5,874 bases of DNA from Spirochaetaceae bacterium (lineage in GTDB: Bacteria > Spirochaetota > Spirochaetia > Treponematales > Breznakiellaceae). Each line of letters starts with the position of its first letter. The stretch's first letter is position 1. This document shows positions 1 to 5,053 of this stretch, in pieces. The notes under the pieces were generated by a model that saw only the letters and a list, made by a program, of their open reading frames with translations, ran no database searches and was not told the DNA's origin. The stretch is taken from positions 1-5,874 of the forward strand of contig JAIRMO010000239.1 of the NCBI GenBank assembly GCA_031258625.1, in the 5' to 3' direction. The position numbers and the translations under genes were made by a program.

Positions 1-68
1 AATTTTTTTGTTCTGGTTTTCCACCAGAGTTCCCCAATCGGAGGAGGACAAGTTCTTTCTTGCATTAG

Positions 69-254
69 CAAATTGCATGTTTTTATAGTATCATATCAGG
101 GGAAGAATTGACAGATACGGCAAAAGGGTATTATGTGGGAACATTGGGAGAACATGGGGATGAGAAAGTAATCACACAATATGTGAAGAATCAGGGGAGG
201 AATCCCGAAGAATATGAGCAAATATATGAAAACAAGCAATTAGAGCTATTTTGA
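69..254 (+). pseudogene. 3' remnant of IS200/IS605-family Y1 (HUH) transposase TnpA
   Basis: The open frame ends with TGA at 252-254 and is closed upstream by an in-frame TAG at 66-68. No start codon lies in a sensible place, so this is a C-terminal fragment. The peptide from about 111 reads TDTAKGYYVGTLGEHGDEK and continues with QYVKNQGRNPEEYEQ, ending in LELF. In IS200/IS605 TnpA proteins the C-terminal part has a GYFVSTVG-like strand followed by a helix carrying the catalytic tyrosine in a YxxxQ motif. Both are visible here: Tyr is codon 180-182 and Gln is codon 192-194. The HUH motif and the first part of the protein are not recognisable in any forward frame of bases 1-110, so the 5' part is missing, frameshifted or replaced. 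Such enzymes cut and join single-stranded DNA at hairpin ends; this copy should be inactive. The family call rests on motif recall, not a search. Confidence 0.6.
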
Positions 255-284
255 GAAATATCTTCAAACAACAATCTTAAAATG

Positions 285-305
285 CCCCGGAGCTCTGCTC
301 CGGGG
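285..305 (+). repeat. Perfect 9-bp hairpin after the transposase remnant (IS right-end palindrome or terminator)
   Basis: CCCCGGAGC (285-293) and GCTCCGGGG (297-305) are perfectly complementary around the loop TCT. The hairpin sits 30 bp past the transposase stop, where IS200/IS605 elements carry the subterminal hairpin recognised by TnpA at their right end. The bases that follow (ATTCTTTATTG) are T-rich but not a clean T tract, so a Rho-independent terminator is the alternative reading. The sequence alone does not separate the two. Confidence 0.6.
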
Positions 306-376
306 ATTCTTTATTGTATTTGCCAGAGAAACACCCGGAAGAAACTCTACAAAAGACGATCATTGCCAACCAAGAA

Positions 377-398
377 ACGCATGTGCATGCGTGTTTTT
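377..398 (+). terminator. Small hairpin followed by five T (possible plus-strand terminator)
   Basis: ACGCAT (377-382) pairs with ATGCGT (387-392) around the tetraloop GTGC. One G and then TTTTT (394-398) follow. This is the layout of a weak intrinsic terminator on the plus strand, but the stem is only 6 bp and there is no convincing gene directly upstream other than the transposase remnant 120 bp away. Confidence 0.3.
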
Positions 399-537
399 GA
401 GTCCCGGTATCACGACATGGTCCTAGAAAAGGTAAAAAACATAAGGACCAACAACCGGACCGGTGAGCTTTTTCGGGCGCCTTTTTCCTCCAAAAAAAGT
501 GAAAATTACCACAAAAAAAAGGAAACGTTATGGTAAA

Positions 538-638
538 AAATGACCAAGGCATGTTCCAAAACCAACCGGGTTTTGGAACATGCTCAATTACCATACTGAA
601 TTAAGACGACCGTATACTTCAAAACCATTTGGTCATTT
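538..638. mobile_element. MITE-like structure, 101 bp, 10-bp terminal inverted repeats
   Basis: AAATGACCAA (538-547) and TTGGTCATTT (629-638) are perfect inverted repeats bounding 101 bp. Inside lies a longer perfect palindrome (549-583). The layout of short terminal inverted repeats, no coding capacity and an internal hairpin, close to a broken transposase, is that of a miniature inverted-repeat element. TA dinucleotides flank it at 534-535 and 640-641, but in such A/T-rich DNA this is weak support for a target duplication. The copy number in the genome is unknown, and without it the mobile nature is only inferred. An alternative is a structured RNA or terminator region behind metA. Confidence 0.35.
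549..583. repeat. Perfect 15-bp palindrome with 5-nt loop
   Basis: GCATGTTCCAAAACC (549-563) is exactly complementary to GGTTTTGGAACATGC (569-583) with the loop AACCG. A 15-bp perfect stem is far beyond chance for so short a stretch. No T tract follows directly on either strand. On the minus strand, downstream of metA, a run of six T (535-540 as A) begins eight bases past the stem, so it could at best be an atypical metA terminator about 118 bp after the stop. It may equally be a dispersed hairpin repeat. Confidence 0.8.
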
Positions 639-700
639 CTAGATTGAACGCCCCTTTTTTAACTTTGAATCCCCCCCCGGCCCAAACTACCCCCGGAATT

Positions 701-1621
701 TCACTCCAGATCATCCAGGTTATAGGGGGTTTCCTGGTATACGTAATTGAGCCAGTTGGAAAAAAAGAGATGGGCATGGGCCCGCCAACGAACTACCGGG
801 GATTTTCCGGGATCATCCCCGGGGTAATAGTTCTGGGGAATATTAATGGTGAGGCCCTTACCAACATCCCGGCGGTATTCCCGGTCCAAGGTCAGGGGAT
901 CGTATTCCAGATGGCCGGTAACGTAGATCTCCCTGCCGTTCCGGGCGGTTACAATAAACACCCCCGCCTCGCCGCTTTCGGATTGGATGGTCAGGGCCGG
1001 TTCCGCAGCTATTGCCTCCCGGGGACATTCGGTGTGCCGGGACTGGGGCGCCAGAAATTCATCGTCAAATCCCCGAAACAGGGCGGTGTACTGCTCATTT
1101 ACCCGGTGGGGAAAGATGCCGAAGAGCTTCCGGGGGAGGACCTTTTTGGGTATCCCATAACGCCGGTACAACCCGGCCTGGGCTCCCCAGCAGATATGCA
1201 GGGTAGACCAGACATTGGTTACGGAATAATCCAGCACCTCCGCCAATTCATCCCAATAATCAACCTCCTCAAAGTCCAGGGTTTCTACCGGCGCTCCGGT
1301 AATGATGAAGCCGTCAAAACGCATCCGTTCCCGGACTATCTTTTTAGAATTCACATAGAACCGCTCTAAATGTCCCGGGGGGGCGTTCCGGGATTCGTGG
1401 CTTCCCATTCTGAGGAAGCTGATATCCACCTGGAGGGGGGTATTCCCCAGAAGCCTGAGGAGCTGAATTTCCGTATCCACCGTGGTGGGCATGAGGTTAA
1501 CAATGGCGACCTTAAGGGGGCGTATGTCCTGATGTTCCGCCCTGGCCTCGGTAATGACAAATACATTTTCTTCCCTGAGGGCGTTATAAGCCGGCAGGGT
1601 TATGGGTATCTTGATAGGCAT
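701..1621 (-). CDS. metA: Homoserine O-acyltransferase MetA (predicted O-acetyltransferase)
   Basis: MetA activates the hydroxyl of L-homoserine with an acyl group from CoA, the first committed step of methionine synthesis, in the cytoplasm. From the chosen start, MPIKIPITLPAYNALREENV, the 306-residue protein aligns almost without gaps with E. coli MetA. The catalytic Cys is C144 in LHICWGAQAG; His and Glu are H237 and E239 in VTGHLEYD; the C-terminal NWLNYVYQETPY is also conserved. The residue that sets the acyl donor (Gly111 in the succinyl-specific E. coli enzyme, GAPLG) is Glu113 here (GAPVE), the pattern of acetyl-CoA-using MetA. E. coli Lys46/Lys47 are both Thr. In-frame upstream starts exist (ATG at 1630, TTG at 1648); 1621 was chosen because family members begin with MPI. 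None has a Shine-Dalgarno sequence. A perfect TATAAT (1634-1629) lies seven bases before the 1621 start. The gene appears to stand alone. Confidence 0.95.
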   Translation of the reverse strand: MPIKIPITLPAYNALREENVFVITEARAEHQDIRPLKVAIVNLMPTTVDTEIQLLRLLGNTPLQVDISFLRMGSHESRNAPPGHLERFYVNSKKIVRERMRFDGFIITGAPVETLDFEEVDYWDELAEVLDYSVTNVWSTLHICWGAQAGLYRRYGIPKKVLPRKLFGIFPHRVNEQYTALFRGFDDEFLAPQSRHTECPREAIAAEPALTIQSESGEAGVFIVTARNGREIYVTGHLEYDPLTLDREYRRDVGKGLTINIPQNYYPGDDPGKSPVVRWRAHAHLFFSNWLNYVYQETPYNLDDLE

Positions 1622-1696
1622 ATAGGACATTATATAAAAAAATTTCAAAAAAGTATAGCTTTCGGTAACATTTTAAAATGAGGCATTTCGGCTGAT

Positions 1697-1807
1697 CCCG
1701 GATGCCTCCGGGCCTCGACATCCTGTCTCCGCCCTCCGGCCCGGGGTTCCGCCCTGCCGGGGCCATCCTTGGCCCCTTTTCCTCCCTTTGGTCGGCGGGC
1801 GGAACCC
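1697..1807. repeat. GC-rich leader with overlapping inverted repeats between tRNA-Met and metA
   Basis: On the plus strand GGGTTCCGCCC (1744-1754) is perfectly complementary to GGGCGGAACCC (1797-1807), an 11-bp stem. Nested inside it, GGGGCC (1759-1764) pairs with GGCCCC (1771-1776) around ATCCTT and is followed by TTTT on the plus strand. Beside it CCGGGCC (1708-1714) pairs with GGCCCGG (1738-1744), and CCCGG (1697-1701) can pair with CCGGG (1708-1712). The last pairings compete, so alternative folds are possible. The stretch lies in the presumed metA leader on the minus strand. It matches none of the SAM-I or SAM-II riboswitch cores, 4.5S RNA or RNase P signatures that I could recall. Confidence 0.55.
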
Positions 1808-1832
1808 TTCAAGCCCAATTGCCCGGACAAAC

Positions 1833-1854
1833 AAAAACCCCATCTACGATGGGG
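1833..1854 (-). terminator. Rho-independent terminator of tRNA-Met
   Basis: Read on the minus strand, CCCCAT and ATGGGG form a 6-bp stem around CGTAG (one more C-G pair is possible), followed directly by TTTTT and then GTTTG. It begins 10 bases after the 3' end of the tRNA-Met gene, so it should end the tRNA transcript. This implies that metA, further downstream on the same strand, is transcribed from its own promoter or only by read-through. Confidence 0.85.
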
Positions 1855-1864
1855 CCAATCGTTT

Positions 1865-1937
1865 TAGCGGCAATTGGACTTGAACCAATGACCGAACGGA
1901 TATGAGCCGTTTGCTCTACCAACTGAGCTATGCCGCC
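1865..1937 (-). tRNA. tRNA-Met(CAT), elongator type
   Basis: A complete 73-base cloverleaf reads on the minus strand. The acceptor stem is GGCGGCA with TGCCGCT (the first pair is G-U), the D arm is GCTC/GAGC with loop AGTTGGTA, the anticodon stem is AACGG/CCGTT with loop CTCATAT (anticodon CAT), and the T arm is ATTGG/CCAAT with loop TTCAAGT. The discriminator is A. The paired first base argues against an initiator tRNA, which has an unpaired first position, and the sequence resembles elongator tRNA-Met genes of Firmicutes. tRNA-Ile2, whose C34 becomes lysidine, also has a CAT anticodon and cannot be fully excluded. CCA is not encoded: AAA follows the discriminator, so the tail must be added by a nucleotidyltransferase. 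Confidence 0.95.
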
Positions 1938-1950
1938 GATATGTAAGGGC

Positions 1951-1979
1951 AGATTAGCAAAAAAGGTGGAATATGTCAA
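1951..1979 (-). promoter_or_regulatory. Sigma-70-type promoter of tRNA-Met
   Basis: On the minus strand a perfect -35 TTGACA (1979-1974) and a -10 TAATCT (1956-1951) are separated by exactly 17 bases. The -10 ends 13 bases before the mature tRNA 5' end, which leaves a very short 5' leader for RNase P to remove. The -35 lies only about 18 bases from the start of the divergent kinase-like gene at 1998. Confidence 0.85.
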
Positions 1980-1997
1980 TGGTTATGCGGGGGGACC

Positions 1998-2741
1998 ATG
2001 ATTTTGAAACAAGCTCTTATTATAATGGTAATTATTGTCGTTATAATAATGGACATAATTTCTTTTGTATGGTATGCTATTATATATATGAATAAAGGGC
2101 CTATTATCGGCGCGGTTATAAAGGCTTCCCTTTTTAGTTTACGGGATGGGATGCCGGACATCCATGAAATTAAAACCGAGCTGATCAGAAAATCGATACA
2201 TTTTCTCATCGCCTTGAGTCCTGTCATGGCCGCGGTGAACCGGCCCGCTACCGTGGGTTTCCTTATAGCAGGCACCCTGAGTTATACCCTGATGGAAGCC
2301 CTCAGACTCAGGGGTATTACGGTGCCGGTGGTTTCTTCCCTTACCAATATGGCGTCCCGGCAAAGGGATAGGGACCGTTTTGTCCTGGGGCCGGTAACCC
2401 TGGGATTGGGGGCTCTTTTTGCCCTGGTTTTATACCCCTTTCCAACGGCTTCCATCGCCATCTATGCCCTGGCTTTTGGGGATGGTTTTGCCGGTATCAT
2501 CGGAAAATTATTCGGCCGGCAGCGTCCGGTTTTTCTCTGCGGTAAAAGCCTGGAAGGTTCCCTGGCCTGTTTTACGGCAATATTTGTCGCTTCCTATGGG
2601 GTCTGTCAAAATTACCGGACGGCTTTTTGGGCGGCCTTTACCGGTACCCTGATGGAAGTCTTTCCCCTGGGGGACTACGACAATATCGCGCTGCCGATTG
2701 GGGTCGGTCTAATCATACAGATATCCTCCGCCGCTATGTGA
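1998..2741 (+). CDS. CTP-dependent lipid/polyprenol kinase-like membrane protein (SEC59/DGK1/VTE5 type)
   Basis: This 247-residue integral membrane protein shares the signature of the dolichol kinase (SEC59), yeast Dgk1 and phytol kinase (VTE5) superfamily. These enzymes use CTP to phosphorylate a lipid alcohol in the membrane. The visible motifs, in order, are ELIRKSIHF (61-69), the membrane segments, GDGFAGIIGKLFG (161-173), GKSLEGS (182-188) and the C-terminal DYDNIALPI (226-234). Automatic annotation often calls such proteins phosphatidate cytidylyltransferase because of related motifs. The substrate cannot be read from sequence. The N-terminus (residues 1-30) is an Ile/Val-rich extra helix ahead of the core. 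The start at 1998 is supported by a purine-rich GGGGGGA ending two bases before ATG; an internal ATG at 2088 lacks any such site. The gene is divergent from tRNA-Met and convergent with the next gene, with 15 bp between the stops. Confidence 0.8.
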   Translation: MILKQALIIMVIIVVIIMDIISFVWYAIIYMNKGPIIGAVIKASLFSLRDGMPDIHEIKTELIRKSIHFLIALSPVMAAVNRPATVGFLIAGTLSYTLMEALRLRGITVPVVSSLTNMASRQRDRDRFVLGPVTLGLGALFALVLYPFPTASIAIYALAFGDGFAGIIGKLFGRQRPVFLCGKSLEGSLACFTAIFVASYGVCQNYRTAFWAAFTGTLMEVFPLGDYDNIALPIGVGLIIQISSAAM

Positions 2742-2756
2742 TCGGTACCGGACACG

Positions 2757-3590
2757 CTATAACCAGAGATATACCCGGTGCAGTTGGGTACAGACAAACC
2801 AGGTCCCCACCCCAAGGCTCAATAAACCCGGCAGGGGGGTTACCCAGGTATCCGCGTTGAGCAGGATGTCCCTCCCGAAAAATACCAAAAAAGACCCGAT
2901 GCCGATAAAAATATACTCCCGGGTTCCCCGGGAATAGGCGGAAATAAAAAAGCTGATCATGGCGATCAGGCTAATCATTACTTCCGCCAATTTGAGCATC
3001 CCCTGATAGCCGATTATCGTCGTCAGGCTGCTGTCCCAGGCAAGCCCATCAATGGGAACACTGAGGGTAATCATCAGCGTGGCGATGATGATAATAAACA
3101 CCACATACCCCTGTTTTTGTACATCCAAGCCCGCAGCGTAGACGCTGGCGGCAAAAAAGGAAAAAACACCGAAATACCGGCCAAATAAAAGCACCCGGGA
3201 GGCCATTATAAGGTACACGCCGGGGAGTTCATACACGGTTTTTAAGGGCACCATGATACGGATCCCCTCAAAGGCAAAGGAAAGTACAAAAAAAGCGAAA
3301 AAAAGGATCTCCGGAGCGGGAGTTTTTTCAAAAAAATAATAGATAAGAATTAGGGTGATCAGGGCATAGACCACCGATCCGGCCATGGCGATAAAAGGCA
3401 TATAAGGAACGGGCTCTAAAAAATGCACAATAATCACCTGGAGGATACCGCCGGACCGCTGCACCGCCGTGGCGGTTAATTCGGGATAAACCGGGAGAAT
3501 GATAAAAGAGACCGCGGAGATCAAGGTCAACGAGATTAGGGCAAGAAGGATCTCCCCTTTAAAAATATAGTTACGCCTTGATAAAGTCAT
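2757..3590 (-). CDS. Eight-helix integral membrane protein of unknown function
   Basis: I do not recognise the family. The 277-residue protein has about eight hydrophobic segments, near residues 13-35, 63-87, 94-114, 124-153, 161-181, 197-219, 225-244 and 253-270. The longer gap after the first segment (36-62) and the stretch 182-196 are probably loops outside the bilayer. Charged residues within helices are few (for example RVLLFGR at 132-138 and FGRD at 238-241). No enzyme motif, kinase, GGDEF or transporter signature is visible. It could be the sensory membrane part of a signalling protein that lacks an output domain, but nothing proves this. The start is the first ATG of the frame, just ahead of helix 1, and has no clear Shine-Dalgarno sequence. 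A promoter candidate ends six bases upstream. The stop lies 15 bp from that of the convergent kinase-like gene. Confidence 0.8.
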   Translation of the reverse strand: MTLSRRNYIFKGEILLALISLTLISAVSFIILPVYPELTATAVQRSGGILQVIIVHFLEPVPYMPFIAMAGSVVYALITLILIYYFFEKTPAPEILFFAFFVLSFAFEGIRIMVPLKTVYELPGVYLIMASRVLLFGRYFGVFSFFAASVYAAGLDVQKQGYVVFIIIIATLMITLSVPIDGLAWDSSLTTIIGYQGMLKLAEVMISLIAMISFFISAYSRGTREYIFIGIGSFLVFFGRDILLNADTWVTPLPGLLSLGVGTWFVCTQLHRVYLWL

Positions 3591-3596
3591 ACCGTA

Positions 3597-3625
3597 ACCA
3601 TAGCCTATTTGTAAAACTCTCTCAA
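3597..3625 (-). promoter_or_regulatory. Candidate promoter of the membrane-protein gene, possibly giving a leaderless mRNA
   Basis: On the minus strand TTGAGA (3625-3620) and TATGGT (3602-3597) are 17 bases apart. The -10 is followed by only six bases before the ATG at 3590, so a transcript from it would begin at or next to the start codon. This agrees with the lack of a ribosome binding site before that gene. It lies in the 77-bp divergent spacer shared with the DUF2259-type gene. Confidence 0.4.
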
Positions 3626-3667
3626 GACTCTTTCATTTCTTCTCGATATATATAAGAGGAGAACCCT

Positions 3668-4369
3668 ATGTTTGAAAGGAAACCTTCCTGTTTAATCATA
3701 GCCGCCCTGGTTTTATGTACTTCCTACCTGCGGGCAGGGGACATTGCTTCTTTTGTGGATCTGGGTTTTTCCCCGGACGGCCGGACCTATATGTTCGCCC
3801 AATACGGGGTACAATCGGGAACCTTAGCGCCCTGGGCCGATTTGTTTGTGGTGGATGTGGCCCGGAATGACTTTGTTTCCGGCGGTAAAATTTCTTATAC
3901 CCATAACGTCCCGGTAACAGGGGGGCAGGACGGATCCGGCGCCTTCTACCGGCTGATTGCACAAAACGCCGCCCTGGCGCAACGCTACGGGATCAGTTTC
4001 CTCCTCCAGGGGCGTCCCCTCTATATATCCCTGGAAAACAACCTCGATACTCCGATAGGAACCATTGAATTTCGGGATTTTGAACAAAACACTTCCTACC
4101 GGGCCGTCTTGAACCCCTATGCCGAAGGAGCCGGGGACGCGATATGGTCTTCGTTTTATATCAGTCTGGAACATACCGCCCGGGACGGATCAAAAAAGAC
4201 CTCTGTGGTGGGAAACCCCCGGATAAAACGGGCCCTCATCAGTTCCTATAGCATAAAAAAGGTCATACTAAACCCCCAGGATCGTTTTATGGTGTTTGTA
4301 ATCGAAATGAAAAAACAAAACCACGGCTCCGTTGATATCCGCTATATGGTTGAAACCCTACAGCTTTAG
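3668..4369 (+). CDS. Secreted protein, DUF2259-type
   Basis: This is a 233-residue exported protein that I place with the DUF2259 group of predicted secreted proteins seen in spirochaetes; its biochemical role is unknown. Residues 1-23 form a signal peptide: Lys5, a hydrophobic core about 8-20, then a likely signal peptidase I site after LRA (23), before GD. Cys17 has leucine before it and does not make a lipobox. The mature start carries FVDLGFSPDGRTYMFAQYG (29-47), a WD40/TolB-like blade motif, but only one clear copy is present, so a full propeller is not supported. The rest is soluble and beta-rich, ending in a strand-like RYMVETLQL. AGGAG at 3657-3661, six bases before ATG, fixes the start. 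The stop TAG overlaps the stop of the convergent neighbour. It should be periplasmic or outer-membrane associated. Confidence 0.75.
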   Translation: MFERKPSCLIIAALVLCTSYLRAGDIASFVDLGFSPDGRTYMFAQYGVQSGTLAPWADLFVVDVARNDFVSGGKISYTHNVPVTGGQDGSGAFYRLIAQNAALAQRYGISFLLQGRPLYISLENNLDTPIGTIEFRDFEQNTSYRAVLNPYAEGAGDAIWSSFYISLEHTARDGSKKTSVVGNPRIKRALISSYSIKKVILNPQDRFMVFVIEMKKQNHGSVDIRYMVETLQL

Positions 4370-4794
4370 GAACCGGTAAAGGGCCTCCATACCTGGGTAA
4401 CTCCCCGGCCGTCTTCCCGGAGGTACCGCAGATAAAGCCGGGGGCCAGGCTGCAAACGTTGCCAGAGCCCTTCTTGTTGTACTTCTATGGCCATATCAAT
4501 CCATTGATCCCGGGCCAGAATTTCCCGCGCCTGGGCAAACAGGTAGGTCCCCCGGGGGAGCTGAAACCAATCCTCCCCGGCCCCCCCTGACGGCGGGGCT
4601 GCGGCTTCCCCTTTAAAGATCAGGGGGCTCAGGTAGGGGTCCCCGGGCTCAAAACAGCGGTACTGGGAAGGGTTAAGCCCAAAACAAAAAAGCGCCTCCC
4701 CGGACGCGGGGTCATACGCAAAGGGATCCAGTTCCTCCTTAGGTCTATAAAACAAAGGACCCCGCAGATCCATGGTAAGGACGGAAATACTCAT
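4366..4794 (-). CDS. Small conserved-looking protein of unknown function
   Basis: I do not recognise this 142-residue protein. It has no signal peptide and no membrane segment, so it is predicted to be cytoplasmic. It is rich in Pro, Gly and aromatic residues, with an acidic N-terminal half (PKEELDPFAYDPASGE) and a more ordered C-terminal half (residues about 78-140) in which LPRGTYLFAQAR, IDMAIEVQQEGLWQRL and RLYLRYLREDGRG look like alternating strands and helices. The strong codon bias toward GC and the tight convergent packing (stops overlapping by four bases with the DUF2259-type gene) support real coding. An in-frame TAA at 4822-4824 closes the frame upstream, and no other start codon lies between it and 4794. 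Met8 (4773) is a possible alternative start. Neither has a Shine-Dalgarno sequence. A perfect hairpin (4796-4817) sits directly before the start codon. Confidence 0.65.
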   Translation of the reverse strand: MSISVLTMDLRGPLFYRPKEELDPFAYDPASGEALFCFGLNPSQYRCFEPGDPYLSPLIFKGEAAAPPSGGAGEDWFQLPRGTYLFAQAREILARDQWIDMAIEVQQEGLWQRLQPGPRLYLRYLREDGRGVTQVWRPFTGS

Positions 4795-4795
4795 G

Positions 4796-4817
4796 CCGTT
4801 ATCATACCCGATAACGG
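4796..4817. promoter_or_regulatory. Perfect 8-bp inverted repeat just upstream of a start codon (operator or leader hairpin)
   Basis: CCGTTATC (4796-4803) and GATAACGG (4810-4817) are perfectly complementary around ATACCC. The repeat ends one base before the ATG of the 142-residue protein on the minus strand. It could be a repressor site or an mRNA hairpin that limits translation, or the tail of an upstream transcript. A third similar word, ATAACGGAT, follows at 4829-4837 on the plus strand. Confidence 0.45.
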
Positions 4818-4981
4818 TGCTTTAGCCTATAACGGATGACCTGCGGACGGAAACGAAAACCCGCCGCCTTTCCGAGCGTGTGATAACCCGGATAAAATCT
4901 GACCCTTAAAGAACCGGTGGCGTGGAACGATGCCTGTTTTGAGCGGCCCCCGGAAGACCTTACACTACAAAGACTTACAAA
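4818..4981. other. Spacer between the small gene and the tRNA-Gly remnant
   Basis: No convincing gene is visible. The minus-strand frame here is Arg/Ser-rich, has no ribosome binding site and runs into the tRNA-Gly remnant, so it is not accepted. If the tRNA half marks an integration boundary, this stretch is the original chromosomal flank that once followed the intact tRNA-Gly gene. No clear intrinsic terminator was found in it. Confidence 0.4.
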
Positions 4982-5026
4982 AGCGGGAAACGGGAGTCGG
5001 ACCCGCGACATCGACCTTGGCAAGGC
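4982..5026 (-). pseudogene. 3' half of tRNA-Gly(GCC), probable attachment-site scar
   Basis: On the minus strand this reads as the second half of a tRNA-Gly gene. The anticodon loop TTGCCAA (5023-5017, anticodon GCC) is followed by the 3' anticodon strand GGTCG, variable bases ATGTC, T stem GCGGG/CCCGT, T loop TCCGACT, acceptor 3' strand TTCCCGC and discriminator T (4982). The 5' side is lost: the bases that should form the 5' anticodon strand (TTGCC) pair only in part, and no D arm or 5' acceptor strand GCGGGAA is found upstream. The T loop has C in place of the invariant T55, a sign of decay. CCA is not encoded. Half-tRNAs that begin near the anticodon loop are typical of the displaced copy at the far end of elements integrated into tRNA genes. 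Confidence 0.8.
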
Positions 5027-5053
5027 AATTTTGGGTCAGCCCCATTCCATAAC

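Larger units (their letters stand above)
255..700. other. Gene-free region rich in inverted repeats
   Basis: No convincing coding frame is present between the transposase remnant and the metA stop. The short frames that exist have no ribosome binding site and give compositions unlike real proteins (for example very Cys/Trp/Phe-rich on the minus strand). The stretch holds the hairpins listed separately, A-rich runs at 492-498 and 513-520, the motif AATTACCA twice (504-511 and 586-593) with its partial inverse TGGTAA at 531-536, and a run of eight C at 671-678 just past metA. It reads as accumulated mobile-element debris. No clean terminator for metA was found next to its stop codon. Confidence 0.6.

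Noticed and set aside
277..594. 105-codon minus-strand frame rich in Cys, Trp and Phe, and an 84-codon plus-strand frame at 282-536
   Set aside because: Both run through hairpins and A-runs, have no ribosome binding site and look like translated repeat DNA.
629..1369. Long 246-codon open frame on the plus strand, opposite metA
   Set aside because: It is a shadow of metA: GC-rich antisense frame, no ribosome binding site, composition rich in Pro/Gly, while the minus strand has a full-length, motif-complete MetA.
1622..1648. Upstream TTG (1648) or ATG (1630) as the metA start
   Set aside because: Family members begin at MPI, the extra residues are unconserved in character, and neither start has a ribosome binding site. 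They cannot be formally excluded.
1640..1830. SAM riboswitch or T-box upstream of metA
   Set aside because: No SAM-I/SAM-II core and no T-box (UGGN) motif with specifier loop was recognised; the tRNA gene here is an intact tRNA with its own terminator.
1584..1905. Several 60-70-codon Arg/Gly/Pro-rich frames over the metA leader and tRNA-Met
   Set aside because: They arise from the GC-rich inverted repeats, and one of them crosses the tRNA gene.
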